Below, one piece after another: positions 15,929 through 25,590 of a stretch of DNA of 64,000 nucleotides (position 1 is its first letter; the number at the start of each line of letters is the position of its first letter). A model generated the notes under the pieces. It ran no database searches, was not told the DNA's origin, and saw nothing but the letters and a program-made list of their open reading frames with translations. The translations under genes and the position numbers were made by a program. Source of the DNA: Vibrio crassostreae 9ZC13 (GTDB lineage Bacteria > Pseudomonadota > Gammaproteobacteria > Enterobacterales > Vibrionaceae); NCBI RefSeq assembly GCF_000272045.2, contig NZ_AJYZ02000042.1, positions 109,671-173,670 on the forward strand, given 5' to 3'.

Positions 15929-18535
15929 ATGGCACATACACCTCAAGCCAAGTATCGTAAAGATTATCAATCACCATCTCACACGATTTCTGAAATCGAT
16001 CTTACTTTCGATTTGTACGACTCAGCATCCATTGTTACGGCTGTTTCTAGTGTTAAGCAGGAGAAAGACAGCACGACATTAGTACTTGATGGTGAAGGCT
16101 TGAAGTTGGTTTCTGTTTTGGTAGAAGGTAAAGAGTGGACTCAATATGAACAGTCTGAAACTCAACTTACGCTGAATGACCTTCCAAAAGAATTTACTCT
16201 AACCATCGTTACCGAAGTTAACCCTGAAGGGAACAGTGCACTTGAAGGCTTGTACAAGTCGGGTGGCGCGTTCTGTACTCAATGTGAAGCTGAAGGTTTC
16301 CGCCGTATCACTTACTACATGGATCGCCCAGATGTGTTGGCGAAATTCACTACAACGGTAATTGCAGACAAAGCAGAGAACCCATTCTTATTAAGTAATG
16401 GTAACCGTGTAGATGAAGGTGAAGGTGAAAACGGTCGTCATTGGGTGAAGTGGCAAGACCCACATCCAAAACCAGCGTACTTGTTTGCTTTAGTAGCGGG
16501 TGACTTTGATGTACTTCGTGACGCATACACTACACAATCGGGTCGTAAAGTTGACCTAGAAATCTTTGTTGATAAAGGCAATCTAGACCGTGCGAGCCAC
16601 GCGATGGTTTCTTTGATTAACTCAATGAAGTGGGACGAAGAACGTTTCAATCTTGAATACGACTTAGACATCTACATGATCGTAGCCGTTGATTTCTTCA
16701 ACATGGGTGCGATGGAAAACAAAGGCTTGAACGTATTCAATTCGAAGTTCGTTCTAGCAAACGACCAAACTGCAACGGATACAGATTACCTAGGTATTGA
16801 AGCAGTAATCGGCCATGAATATTTCCACAACTGGACAGGTAACCGAGTGACGTGTCGCGATTGGTTCCAGCTGAGCTTGAAAGAAGGCTTAACCGTATTC
16901 CGCGATCAAGAGTTCTCATCTGATCTTGGCTCTCGCGCAGTAAACCGAATCAACAATGTTCGTATTATTCGCGGGCCACAATTCGCTGAAGACGCAAGTC
17001 CGATGTCTCACCCAATTCGTCCAGAAAAAGTGATAGAAATGAATAACTTCTACACATTGACTGTGTACGAAAAGGGCAGTGAAGTGATCCGAATGATCCA
17101 CACATTGTTGGGTGAAGACGGTTTCCAAAAAGGCATGACGCTTTACTTCGAACGTCACGATGGTACGGCTGCAACATGTGAAGACTTCGTCGCGGCAATG
17201 GAAGATGCGTCGGGCATCGACCTATCTCAGTTCCGTTTATGGTACAGCCAATCTGGTACGCCGACGCTGTCTGTTGAAAGTAAGTACGACGCAGAGAAGA
17301 AACAGTACACGTTAACAACTCGCCAAGTAACAGCGCCAACTCATGAGCAAACGGAAAAGCAGGCTCTGCATATTCCTCTTGATATCGAGCTGTACACAGC
17401 TGCGGGTGAAGTTGTTGAGTTACAATGTAACGGTAAGCCAGTTCATAATGTATTAGATGTGAAAGAAGCAGAGCAAACGTTCGTGTTTGAAAACGTTTCT
17501 GAGCAACCGATCCCATCATTACTTCGTGAATTTTCTGCGCCAGTGAAATTGGAATATGACTACTCAGATGAAGAACTGATCTTCTTGATGGTGAATGCTC
17601 GCAATGAATTCTCTCGTTGGGATGCGGGTCAAATGCTATTAGCGAAGTACATCCGCAGTAACGTGGAGAAAGTTCAGCAGGGTCAAGCGTTTGAGCTTTC
17701 TGATTCTGTTGTTGATGCATTCCGTGGCGTACTGCTGAGTGATTCACTAGAGCCTGCGTTTATTGCAGAAATGCTTTCTCTACCAAGCCACAATGAAGTA
17801 TCGGGTTGGTACGAGCGCGTTGATATTGATGCGGTCGCATCGGTTCTTAACTCAATGAAAGTCACACTAGCTGCAGAACTTGAAGACGAGTTAGCGGCGG
17901 TTTATCACAGCCACGCACTAACAGAATACACGGTCGATCACGATTCGATTGGTAAGCGTACTCTACGTAAAGTTTGCCTAAGTTACTTAGCACATACAGA
18001 GCAGGGTAATGACTTGGTTGTTGCGATGTACCAGCAAGCAAACAACATGACAGATACGATGGCAGCAATGGGCGCGGCAAACAGTGCACAACTACCATGT
18101 CGTGAAACCTTGATGGTGGATTACAGTGACAAGTGGAAACACGATGGTCTTGTTATGGATAAGTGGTTTGCATTGCAAGGTACAAACCCAAGTTCAAACG
18201 CACTTGAAGTGATCAAAGCGTCGATGTCGCACCAGGCGTTCAGTTTGAAGAACCCGAACCGTACCCGTAACTTGGTCGGTTCATTCTTAAACATGAACCC
18301 GGTTCAATTCCACGACAAGTCTGGTCAAGGCTATGCATTTGCAGGCGAGATCTTACGTGAACTGAACAGCAGCAACCCGCAAGTGGCTTCACGTCTGATT
18401 GATCCACTTCTTAAATTCCGTAAGTACGACGATGAACGCCAAGCTCTGATCAAAAAAGAACTAGAGACGTTAAAGAACATGGACAACCTAGCAAAAGACT
18501 TGTTTGAGAAAGTGACGAAAGCACTAGAGGCTTAA
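15929..18535 (+). CDS. pepN: Aminopeptidase N
   Basis: PepN is the main cytoplasmic M1 zinc aminopeptidase, removing N-terminal residues from peptides. At 868 residues it matches the bacterial family (E. coli 870). The exopeptidase motif GAMEN lies at about residues 260-264, the zinc motif HEYFH at about 296-300 with the catalytic Glu at 297, and the third zinc ligand Glu in LKEGLTVFRDQE some 20 residues later. The C-terminal alpha-helical domain is complete. A good ribosome-binding site (AAAGGAA) precedes ATG 15929. It is monocistronic, between terminators at 15811 and 18608. Confidence 0.97.
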   Translation: MAHTPQAKYRKDYQSPSHTISEIDLTFDLYDSASIVTAVSSVKQEKDSTTLVLDGEGLKLVSVLVEGKEWTQYEQSETQLTLNDLPKEFTLTIVTEVNPEGNSALEGLYKSGGAFCTQCEAEGFRRITYYMDRPDVLAKFTTTVIADKAENPFLLSNGNRVDEGEGENGRHWVKWQDPHPKPAYLFALVAGDFDVLRDAYTTQSGRKVDLEIFVDKGNLDRASHAMVSLINSMKWDEERFNLEYDLDIYMIVAVDFFNMGAMENKGLNVFNSKFVLANDQTATDTDYLGIEAVIGHEYFHNWTGNRVTCRDWFQLSLKEGLTVFRDQEFSSDLGSRAVNRINNVRIIRGPQFAEDASPMSHPIRPEKVIEMNNFYTLTVYEKGSEVIRMIHTLLGEDGFQKGMTLYFERHDGTAATCEDFVAAMEDASGIDLSQFRLWYSQSGTPTLSVESKYDAEKKQYTLTTRQVTAPTHEQTEKQALHIPLDIELYTAAGEVVELQCNGKPVHNVLDVKEAEQTFVFENVSEQPIPSLLREFSAPVKLEYDYSDEELIFLMVNARNEFSRWDAGQMLLAKYIRSNVEKVQQGQAFELSDSVVDAFRGVLLSDSLEPAFIAEMLSLPSHNEVSGWYERVDIDAVASVLNSMKVTLAAELEDELAAVYHSHALTEYTVDHDSIGKRTLRKVCLSYLAHTEQGNDLVVAMYQQANNMTDTMAAMGAANSAQLPCRETLMVDYSDKWKHDGLVMDKWFALQGTNPSSNALEVIKASMSHQAFSLKNPNRTRNLVGSFLNMNPVQFHDKSGQGYAFAGEILRELNSSNPQVASRLIDPLLKFRKYDDERQALIKKELETLKNMDNLAKDLFEKVTKALEA

Positions 18536-18607
18536 GTCAGCGCGCATTCAGGTAACTGTTTGCTAATAAGCGGTTTACTAATAAACTGTTTGCTACAACG
18601 AAAGGTC

Positions 18608-18642
18608 ATCAGTGGTAGAGAATATCTGCCACTGATTTTTTG
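18608..18642 (+). terminator. Terminator of pepN
   Basis: Stem ATCAGTGG / CCACTGAT (18608-18615 and 18629-18636) followed by a run of T. Confidence 0.8.
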
Positions 18643-18731
18643 TTTCTGGTTCATCGAATTTTCGATAAGCTAGAGCAGCTTCAAGTTCAGTTTCACTGTC
18701 AGACATCTAAAAGTGCCAAAAAACACTGGCA

Positions 18732-18747
18732 CTGTATATTTATACAG
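18732..18747 (+). promoter_or_regulatory. LexA (SOS) box
   Basis: CTGTATATTTATACAG matches the gammaproteobacterial LexA consensus CTGT-N8-ACAG exactly, with an alternating A/T centre as in strong E. coli boxes. It ends 7 bp before the ATG of the DUF2835 gene, so bound LexA would cover the promoter or leader and the ribosome-binding region. An AGTGCC/GGCACT inverted repeat (18711-18733) runs into it from upstream. Confidence 0.8.
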
Positions 18748-18754
18748 GTATCGT

Positions 18755-18973
18755 ATGAATCGCTATATTTTCCAACTTAACATCTCATATCAGCAGTTTT
18801 TGGCCAGCTATTCTGGTACGGCAAGTAAAGTTCAAGTGATAACAACAACAGGTTTACGCTTACAGTTACCTGCAACTCGATTCAGACCATTTCTTACACA
18901 AATAGGGGTTAGAGGGCAGTTTAGGCTGACAACTGACCAAAAAAATAAGTTTATTAAGTTAGAAGCTCTGTAA
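18755..18973 (+). CDS. DUF2835 family small protein, probable SOS gene
   Basis: The 72-residue product (MNRYIFQLNISYQQFL... to KFIKLEAL) matches the DUF2835 family as I recall it, including the typical core GLRLQLPATRFRPFLTQIGVRG. Its biochemical function is unknown. The start at 18755 gives the family's usual N-terminus; the longer frame from 18713 would run through the LexA box. It lies alone between pepN and the glutamate dehydrogenase gene. The perfect LexA box just upstream predicts DNA-damage induction, which is the only functional clue here. The basic composition and small size would suit a nucleic-acid or protein-binding factor, but that is speculation. Confidence 0.8.
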   Translation: MNRYIFQLNISYQQFLASYSGTASKVQVITTTGLRLQLPATRFRPFLTQIGVRGQFRLTTDQKNKFIKLEAL

Positions 18974-19201
18974 ACCTTGGCATGCCTAGTGAGTTAAAAG
19001 GAATCTTAATCACATAATCAAACATTTCAGCTCTTACCACCTCCAAAACAATTAACTATTTTTCAATAATGCTTTTACAATAAATGAATGCATTACCTTT
19101 GCTTAACTCGTTAGTAGAAAAGCGCTCAACGGCACGTTTCAAACACCAGATTAAGTGATCCCCCTAATAATAAAATATAATTCTAATTGTGGAGTGTGAC
19201 T

Positions 19202-22200
19202 ATGACCGCACGTGAAACTGTGGTTCCAGTTTTACTTGAAAAAGTTTACAAGCTGATTCAAGACAAACTTGACCTTGCTCATCGACCTCTCGTAACTCAA
19301 CTTGCTCAACACTTGTTTAGTAACGTTTCTCACGACGATCTGACTCAGAGAAACGAATCCGATTTATATGGTGCTGTAGTTAGCTTATGGCATCACATCA
19401 ATGAAAAGAAAGCCGACGAAATCTCTGTACGCGTTTTCAACCCGACGGTAAGTCGTCAAGGCTGGCAGTCTACTCACACTATCGTTGAGATAGTCGTTCC
19501 AGACAGCCCATTCCTTGTTGATTCCGTAAAAATGGCACTTACTCGCCTAGACCTTTCTTCTCACCTTATGCTTCATAACCCAACACAAATCTCTCGCTCA
19601 GATAAGGGCAGTGTTGTCGGTGTAAGCAATAACGAAGGTGCATTCCAATCGCTTTTCCATATTGAGGTTGACCGTCTTAGCAGTAAAGCTGAAATGACAG
19701 CTCTTAAAACGGAGCTACTGGATATCTTTACCGATACTAGCTTAGTTGTGAACGATTGGTTGAAGATGGTAGAACGACTTGAAGAAGTAACCAATCAAGT
19801 AGAAAAGCAGAAAGAGAGCATTCCTGTAGATGGCCAACGTTTTGATGAAACGTTGGCGTTTCTTCGTTGGTTAGGTGAACACAACTTTACATTCATGGGT
19901 TATAAGGAATATGACCTAGTTTCAGTTAACGGCGACACTGAACTGCAACCGACCAAGGAGCAAGGCCTTGGTTTGTTTGCGAACTCAGATCGTGTACGTA
20001 ACGTTAAGCTATCTGAGTTTTCTGATTCGGCACGTCTTGAAGCGAAAAAGCCTTATGTGCTTATCGTAACCAAGGGCAACACGGCTTCACGCATTCACCG
20101 CCCAGCTTACAACGATTACATTGGTATTAAGAAGTTCGATAAGAACGGTAAGGTCATTGGTGAGCACCGTTTTACTGGTCTTTACACATCTGCCGTTTAT
20201 AACCAAACCGTTGAAACGATTCCTCTTGTTCGCGAGAAAGTAGAACGTATTTTGGATGCGAGTGGTTACCGTGAAGGTTCATACTCTTACAAAGCGCTGC
20301 ACAACATTCTTGAAAACTACCCACGTGATGAACTGCTGCAAGCTCGAGAAGAAGAGCTACTAGAAGTCGGTACGGGCGTAGTACAAATGCAAGATCGCGA
20401 TCTCCTGCGTTTGTTTGTTCGCAAAGACCCGTTTGGTCGTTTCTTTAGCTGCATGGTTTACGTAACAAAAGATCGTTACAACACTGAGCTTCGTCGCCAA
20501 ACACAGCGCATCTTGAAACAGTACTTTGGTTGTGAAGAAGAGGTTGAATTTACAACGTACTTCTCTGAAAGCCCGCTAGCAAGAACGCACTATATTGTTC
20601 GTGTTGATAACAACAACATGGATGTGGACGTGAAAACAATTGAGCAAAATTTAATGGAAGTATCGTCTACGTGGGATGACCGTCTGTCTGAATCTATCAT
20701 TGCAAACTTCGGTGAAAGCAAAGGTCTTCCATTGTCGAAAGAGTACATGCGTGCATTCCCACGTTCGTACAAAGAAGACATGATGCCAGGTTCTGCTGTT
20801 GCCGACATTGAACGTTTAGAAGCGCTAAGTGAAGACAACAAACTGGGTATGCTTTTCTACCGTCCTCAAGAAGAAGCGGCAGATTCAAAAGCCGTTCGTT
20901 TGAAGTTGTTCTACCACAGCGATGAGCCAATTCACCTTTCTGATGTTATGCCAATGCTTGAAAACTTTGGCCTACGCGTTATCGGTGAATCTCCATATGA
21001 AGTGCGTAAAACCAACGGTGTGACCTATTGGATCCTTGATTTCTCTATGCTGCACAAGAGCGATAAGACCATTGATCTTCGTGAAGCTCGCGATCTTTTC
21101 CAACAAGCCTTTGCGGCAATCTGGGCGGGTGAGTTAGACAGCGATGGTTTCAACCGCTTAGTACTTGGCGCTGGTCTTTCTGGCCGTGAAATCTCAATCT
21201 TACGTGCTTATGCTCGTTACATGCGTCAAGTTGGTTTCCCATTCAGCCAACAATACATTGAAGACACATTGTCTCATTACCCAGAATTAGCGAAAGGGCT
21301 AGTGAGCCTATTCGGCAAGCGTTTTGACCCGAAACTGAAGGGCAGCGTAAAAGGCCAACAAGATCTTATTAAGAAGATCACTGAACAGTTGGATCATGTA
21401 GAAAGCTTGGATGATGATCGTATCATTCGTCGCTACATGGAAATGATCACTGCAACGCTTCGTACTAACTACTACCAAGTAGACGAGAATAAGCAGTCTA
21501 AACCTTGGTTGGCTCTGAAAATGAGACCAAGCGAGATTCCAGATATCCCTGCGCCGGTTCCTGCGTTTGAGATCTTCGTTTACGCACCAGACATTGAAGG
21601 TGTGCATTTACGTGGCGGTAAAGTAGCACGCGGTGGTTTACGTTGGTCAGACCGTCAAGAGGACTTCCGTACTGAGATTCTAGGCCTAGTTAAAGCGCAA
21701 CAAGTTAAGAACACGGTTATCGTACCGGTTGGTGCTAAAGGTGGTTTCGTTTGTAAGCGTCAACACATGATGTCTGGCCGAGACGAGATCTTTGCTGAAG
21801 GTCAACGTTGTTACAAGCGCTTCATCCGTGCATTGCTAGACGTTTCAGACAACATCATTGAAGGTGAGGTTATCCCACCTAAGAGCGTTGTTCGTCACGA
21901 TGAAGATGACCCATACTTGGTTGTTGCAGCCGATAAAGGCACCGCGACATTCTCAGATCTAGCGAACTCAGTAGCTGAAGAGTACAACTTCTGGCTAGGT
22001 GATGCGTTTGCATCGGGTGGCTCTAACGGTTACGACCACAAAGCCATGGGTATCACGGCGAAAGGTGGCTGGGAATCGGTTAAACGTCACTTCCGCGAAA
22101 TGGGTATTAACTGTCAAAGCACAGACTTCACTGCCATTGGTGTGGGTGATATGGCGGGTGACGTATTTGGTAACGGTATGCTGCTATCTAAGCACATTCG

Positions 22201-24043
22201 CTTGCAAGCTGCGTTTAACCACATGCACATCTTCATTGACCCGAATCCAGAATCAGCATCAAGCTGGGTAGAGCGTGACCGTCTGTTTAATCTGCCTCGT
22301 TCAAGTTGGGAAGATTACAATAAAGACCTGATTTCTCAAGGTGGTGGCATCTTCTCTCGCCGAGCGAAGTCTATCTCTTTGACACCTGAAATTCAGAAAA
22401 TGCTGGGTACCAAGAAAGCATCAATGGCACCAAACGACTTGATCAAAGCGATCTTGTCTATGAAAGTTGATCTACTTTGGAACGGCGGTATTGGTACTTA
22501 CGTTAAGTCTTCTAGTGAGACTCATACCGATGTGGGTGACCGTGCAAATGACGTGCTACGTATCGATGGCCGTGACCTGAAAGCTAAGGTTGTTGGTGAA
22601 GGCGGTAACTTGGGTATGACTCAATTGGGTCGTATTGAATACGCTCTAACGGGCGGTCGAGTTAATACTGACTTTGTCGATAACGTTGGTGGTGTAGATT
22701 GCTCGGATAACGAAGTTAACATTAAGATCTTCTTGAATGGCTTGGTGTCTAATGGTGATCTTACCGTTAAGCAACGTAACCAAGTTCTTGAATCTATGGA
22801 AGATGAAGTAGGTGAAATCGTACTAGACGACGCTTACTGCCAAGCTGAGTCTATCTCTGTTACTGAGCATCAAGGTGTAGGCTTAGTGAAAGAGCAAATC
22901 CGCTTTATCCACACAATGGAAAAAGCCGGGTACTTAGACCGTGGTTTGGAATACATCCCAGATGACGAAACGCTGCTAGAACGTGAGAAGCAGGGCCAAG
23001 CACTAACAAGACCAGAGCTATCAGTATTGATCGCTTACGGTAAAATGGTACTAAAAGAAGATCTTGTGAGTGATGACATTGCGAATGATGAGTTCCATGC
23101 TCAACAACTGATGCAATACTTCCCAACAGAGTTACGCCGTAACTACTCTCAGCACATGGATAACCATCCACTTCGTGCAGAGATCATTGCGACTGCGCTT
23201 GCTAACCAAATGGTTAACGAGATGGGCTGTAACTTCGTGACTCGCTTGCAAGAAGAGACGGGCGCGAACATTGTTGATATTGCGAATGCTTACGCGGCAT
23301 CACGTGAAATCTACGGCCTGGGTAAGGTATTGAAGAGCATCCGTGAACTGGACAACATCTCAAGTTCTGAAGCTCAATACGAATTGCTTTACCATGTACG
23401 TCGTACGCTTCGTCGTCTAGCACGCTGGTTGCTAAGAAACCGTACCGGTAAACAGTCAGTGAATGCATTGATTGAGCTTTACCAAGGTGATGTCGTCGCA
23501 ATTACTGAGAAGCTGGATGAAAACCTAGTGGCTTCAGAAGTAGAAGAGCATCAAGCAATGGCTCAAGTATGGATTGACCAAGGTGTAAACGCTGAGCTGG
23601 CTAATTCAGTGGCTCGTTTGTCTAGCCTGTACTCAGCACTGGATATATCTACAGTGGCTCGTGAAACAGGTAAAACAGTACAGCAAGCGTCTAAGCTTTA
23701 CTTCAACCTAGGCGACCGTTTGTCACTGCACTGGTTCTTGAAGCAAATCAATGGCCAAGCTATAGACAACAACTGGCAAGCACTGGCGCGTGCAGCATTC
23801 AGAGAAGATCTGGATTGGCAGCAACGCCAGTTAACTGGTCAAGTACTTAACTGTGGTTGTGCTTCAGATATCGATGTGATTAAAGCGCTTGATGACTGGA
23901 TGGAAAGTAACTCTGTTTCTCTACATCGTTGGGAAAGCATCCTAAACGAATTCAAAGTAGGTTCTGTTCATGAGTTTGCTAAGTTCTCAGTAGCACTGCG
24001 TGAATTGATGCTGTTGAATCTAAACTGCATGTCAAAAGACTAG
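19202..24043 (+). CDS. gdhB: Large NAD-specific glutamate dehydrogenase
   Basis: This 1613-residue enzyme belongs to the 180-kDa class of NAD-dependent glutamate dehydrogenases, which convert glutamate to 2-oxoglutarate and ammonium for catabolism. The long N-terminal regulatory part contains ACT-like domains. The catalytic core begins around residue 790 with GGKVARGGLRWSDRQEDFRTE, and the conserved lysine lies in VPVGAKGGFVCKR. The dinucleotide-binding part includes GVGDMAGDVFGNGMLLS. The C-terminal domain is complete. ATG 19202 is chosen because GTGGAG precedes it; a TTG at 19187 would add five residues. The gene is monocistronic with its own terminator. The symbol follows Pseudomonas usage and is only descriptive. 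Confidence 0.95.
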   Translation: MTARETVVPVLLEKVYKLIQDKLDLAHRPLVTQLAQHLFSNVSHDDLTQRNESDLYGAVVSLWHHINEKKADEISVRVFNPTVSRQGWQSTHTIVEIVVPDSPFLVDSVKMALTRLDLSSHLMLHNPTQISRSDKGSVVGVSNNEGAFQSLFHIEVDRLSSKAEMTALKTELLDIFTDTSLVVNDWLKMVERLEEVTNQVEKQKESIPVDGQRFDETLAFLRWLGEHNFTFMGYKEYDLVSVNGDTELQPTKEQGLGLFANSDRVRNVKLSEFSDSARLEAKKPYVLIVTKGNTASRIHRPAYNDYIGIKKFDKNGKVIGEHRFTGLYTSAVYNQTVETIPLVREKVERILDASGYREGSYSYKALHNILENYPRDELLQAREEELLEVGTGVVQMQDRDLLRLFVRKDPFGRFFSCMVYVTKDRYNTELRRQTQRILKQYFGCEEEVEFTTYFSESPLARTHYIVRVDNNNMDVDVKTIEQNLMEVSSTWDDRLSESIIANFGESKGLPLSKEYMRAFPRSYKEDMMPGSAVADIERLEALSEDNKLGMLFYRPQEEAADSKAVRLKLFYHSDEPIHLSDVMPMLENFGLRVIGESPYEVRKTNGVTYWILDFSMLHKSDKTIDLREARDLFQQAFAAIWAGELDSDGFNRLVLGAGLSGREISILRAYARYMRQVGFPFSQQYIEDTLSHYPELAKGLVSLFGKRFDPKLKGSVKGQQDLIKKITEQLDHVESLDDDRIIRRYMEMITATLRTNYYQVDENKQSKPWLALKMRPSEIPDIPAPVPAFEIFVYAPDIEGVHLRGGKVARGGLRWSDRQEDFRTEILGLVKAQQVKNTVIVPVGAKGGFVCKRQHMMSGRDEIFAEGQRCYKRFIRALLDVSDNIIEGEVIPPKSVVRHDEDDPYLVVAADKGTATFSDLANSVAEEYNFWLGDAFASGGSNGYDHKAMGITAKGGWESVKRHFREMGINCQSTDFTAIGVGDMAGDVFGNGMLLSKHIRLQAAFNHMHIFIDPNPESASSWVERDRLFNLPRSSWEDYNKDLISQGGGIFSRRAKSISLTPEIQKMLGTKKASMAPNDLIKAILSMKVDLLWNGGIGTYVKSSSETHTDVGDRANDVLRIDGRDLKAKVVGEGGNLGMTQLGRIEYALTGGRVNTDFVDNVGGVDCSDNEVNIKIFLNGLVSNGDLTVKQRNQVLESMEDEVGEIVLDDAYCQAESISVTEHQGVGLVKEQIRFIHTMEKAGYLDRGLEYIPDDETLLEREKQGQALTRPELSVLIAYGKMVLKEDLVSDDIANDEFHAQQLMQYFPTELRRNYSQHMDNHPLRAEIIATALANQMVNEMGCNFVTRLQEETGANIVDIANAYAASREIYGLGKVLKSIRELDNISSSEAQYELLYHVRRTLRRLARWLLRNRTGKQSVNALIELYQGDVVAITEKLDENLVASEVEEHQAMAQVWIDQGVNAELANSVARLSSLYSALDISTVARETGKTVQQASKLYFNLGDRLSLHWFLKQINGQAIDNNWQALARAAFREDLDWQQRQLTGQVLNCGCASDIDVIKALDDWMESNSVSLHRWESILNEFKVGSVHEFAKFSVALRELMLLNLNCMSKD

Positions 24044-24070
24044 TTACTAGATAAGACGAAAAAGTATAAG

Positions 24071-24096
24071 GGCAGGCCAAAAGGTCTGCCTTTTTC
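24071..24096 (+). terminator. Terminator of the glutamate dehydrogenase gene
   Basis: Stem GGCAGGCC / GGTCTGCC with an AAAA loop and five T. Confidence 0.9.
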
Positions 24097-24373
24097 GTTT
24101 CGGTAAAGTGGAAACAATAGGCCTAACGACTTTTGAAGAACAAACTTCGACGCAAACGTTGTTTGTTGTTAAGTGACCTGATGGCTGTACTAAGGTTGAG
24201 ATTAGAAATGGCTTAATAACTTGAAGAAACGATAACGTTTGCTTAATAATGAACCTCATTCGTTAGCAAACTTGATTATCTTACCCTTACAGACAGTAAT
24301 AGATTGAATAGTTGGGTAAATAAGTAAATAATAGCGCCCCGTTTACACGGGGCTTTTTTCTATCGGAGGCACA
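24097..24373 (+). promoter_or_regulatory. pyrD promoter region with PurR-like box
   Basis: This 277-bp stretch has no credible gene. A promoter with TTGAAT (24304-24309), a 17-bp spacer and AATAAT (24327-24332) points at pyrD. A PurR-like site ACGATAACGTTTGCTT (24229-24244) matches the E. coli PurR consensus ACGCAAACGTTTGCGT at 13 of 16 positions. A weaker relative sits at 24150-24165 and contains the repeat CAAAC-GTT-GTTTG. In E. coli PurR represses pyrD, which makes the site plausible, but it lies about 60 bp upstream of the -35 here. Confidence 0.5.
24336..24359 (+). promoter_or_regulatory. pyrD leader hairpin, possible pyrimidine-sensing start switch
   Basis: GCCCC-GTTTACAC-GGGGC followed by TTTTTT begins right at the predicted transcription start (6-8 nt after the -10 element) and ends 15 bp before the pyrD ATG. 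In E. coli pyrC and pyrD, high CTP favours starts at a C, whose transcripts fold a 5' hairpin that blocks translation; low CTP shifts the start to a G a few bases on. Here the start zone is CCCCG, so the same switch is possible. The T-run also makes it look like an intrinsic terminator close to the promoter. Confidence 0.5.
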
Positions 24374-25384
24374 ATGCTTTACCGTCTAGCCAGAACTGGC
24401 TTTTTCCAACTTGATGCCGAAAAGGCACATGATCTTGCAATTCAAAATTTCAAGCGCTTCACAGGCACACCTATTGATCTTTTGTATCGCCAACAATTAC
24501 CTCACCGACCTGTAGAGTGCATGGGTCTTACTTTTAAAAACCCAGTTGGCCTTGCTGCTGGCCTAGATAAAAACGGCGAATGTATTGATGCATTTGGCGC
24601 AATGGGTTTTGGTTTCGTAGAAGTAGGAACAGTGACTCCACGTCCGCAAGCGGGTAACGACAAACCTCGTTTATTCCGTCTTGTTGAAGCTGAAGGTATC
24701 ATCAACCGCATGGGTTTTAACAACCTAGGCGTCGATAACCTTGTTGAGAATGTTAAGAAGTCGAACTACGATGGCATCTTAGGCATTAACATTGGTAAGA
24801 ATAAAGACACACCAATTGAAAAGGGCGCTGAAGATTACTTGATCTGTATGGAGAAGGTATATCAATACGCTGGTTACATTGCTGTGAACATCTCTTCACC
24901 AAACACTCCAGGACTTCGTTCTCTACAATACGGCGAAGCTCTAGACGATCTATTGTCTGAACTTAAAACGAAACAATCTGAACTGGAAGAGAAGCATGGT
25001 AAATATGTTCCTCTTGCTCTTAAGATTGCTCCGGATCTAAGCGACGACGAAATTCGCCAAATTTGTGAATCATTGATCAAAAATAAGATCGATGGTGTGA
25101 TCGCAACAAACACAACATTGGATCGTTCAATCGTTGAAGGTATGAAACATTGTGATGAAGCGGGTGGCCTAAGTGGACGTCCTGTTCAATCTCGTAGTAC
25201 TGAAGTAGTTCGTAAACTTCACGAAGAGCTGGGTGACAAACTGCCGATCATTGGAGTAGGTGGTGTTGACTCGTATGTTGCTGCAAAAGAGAAAATGATG
25301 GCAGGCGCTAAGCTTGTACAAGTTTACTCTGGTTTCATTTACAAAGGTCCAGGCCTTGTAGGTGACATCGTTAAAAATCTTTAA
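24374..25384 (+). CDS. pyrD: Dihydroorotate dehydrogenase, class 2
   Basis: PyrD oxidises dihydroorotate to orotate with quinone as acceptor at the inner membrane, the fourth step of UMP synthesis. The 336-residue length and N-terminal amphipathic extension (MLYRLARTGFFQLDAEKAHDLAI) mark the membrane-associated class 2 enzyme. FMN-site motifs are present (NPVGLAAGLDKNGE near 55-70, GFVEVGTVTPRPQAGN near 78-93, and the C-terminal GVGGVDSYVAAKEKMMAGA). The catalytic Ser lies in NISSPNTPGLR (about 172-182). ATG 24374 follows GGAGG. It is followed by zapC, as in E. coli. Confidence 0.97.
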   Translation: MLYRLARTGFFQLDAEKAHDLAIQNFKRFTGTPIDLLYRQQLPHRPVECMGLTFKNPVGLAAGLDKNGECIDAFGAMGFGFVEVGTVTPRPQAGNDKPRLFRLVEAEGIINRMGFNNLGVDNLVENVKKSNYDGILGINIGKNKDTPIEKGAEDYLICMEKVYQYAGYIAVNISSPNTPGLRSLQYGEALDDLLSELKTKQSELEEKHGKYVPLALKIAPDLSDDEIRQICESLIKNKIDGVIATNTTLDRSIVEGMKHCDEAGGLSGRPVQSRSTEVVRKLHEELGDKLPIIGVGGVDSYVAAKEKMMAGAKLVQVYSGFIYKGPGLVGDIVKNL

Positions 25385-25480
25385 ACGGCAAGACGCTTTT
25401 ATTTCTGAAAAGCGACAATCTGGCATCGTCTTAATAAAAGAGACACTGTAACTCACTGAGTTGTAGAGAAAAGCGACAAG

Positions 25481-25508
25481 AAAGAGGAATTCATTTCCTC
25501 TTTTTTTT
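25481..25508 (+). terminator. Terminator of pyrD
   Basis: Stem AAAGAGGAA / TTTCCTCTTT with a short TTCA-type loop and a long T-run. It separates pyrD from zapC. Confidence 0.85.
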
Positions 25509-25590
25509 TGCCTATTGCTCAGTAAAATTACTGTAATTGAAGGTAATTTTGCGTTTTACCTAATGGAATGGTTCAACAGTGTGAGACGAA

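Noticed and set aside
16965..17747. A 260-codon reading frame antisense to pepN
   Set aside because: It lies entirely inside pepN in another frame, has Cys/His-rich low-complexity translation, and no start signal.
24150..24165. Second PurR box before pyrD
   Set aside because: Only the left half matches PurR well; mentioned in the promoter entry but not called separately.
24047..24259. A 70-codon minus-strand frame between the dehydrogenase gene and pyrD
   Set aside because: It runs through the terminator and PurR-like site and shows no coding character.
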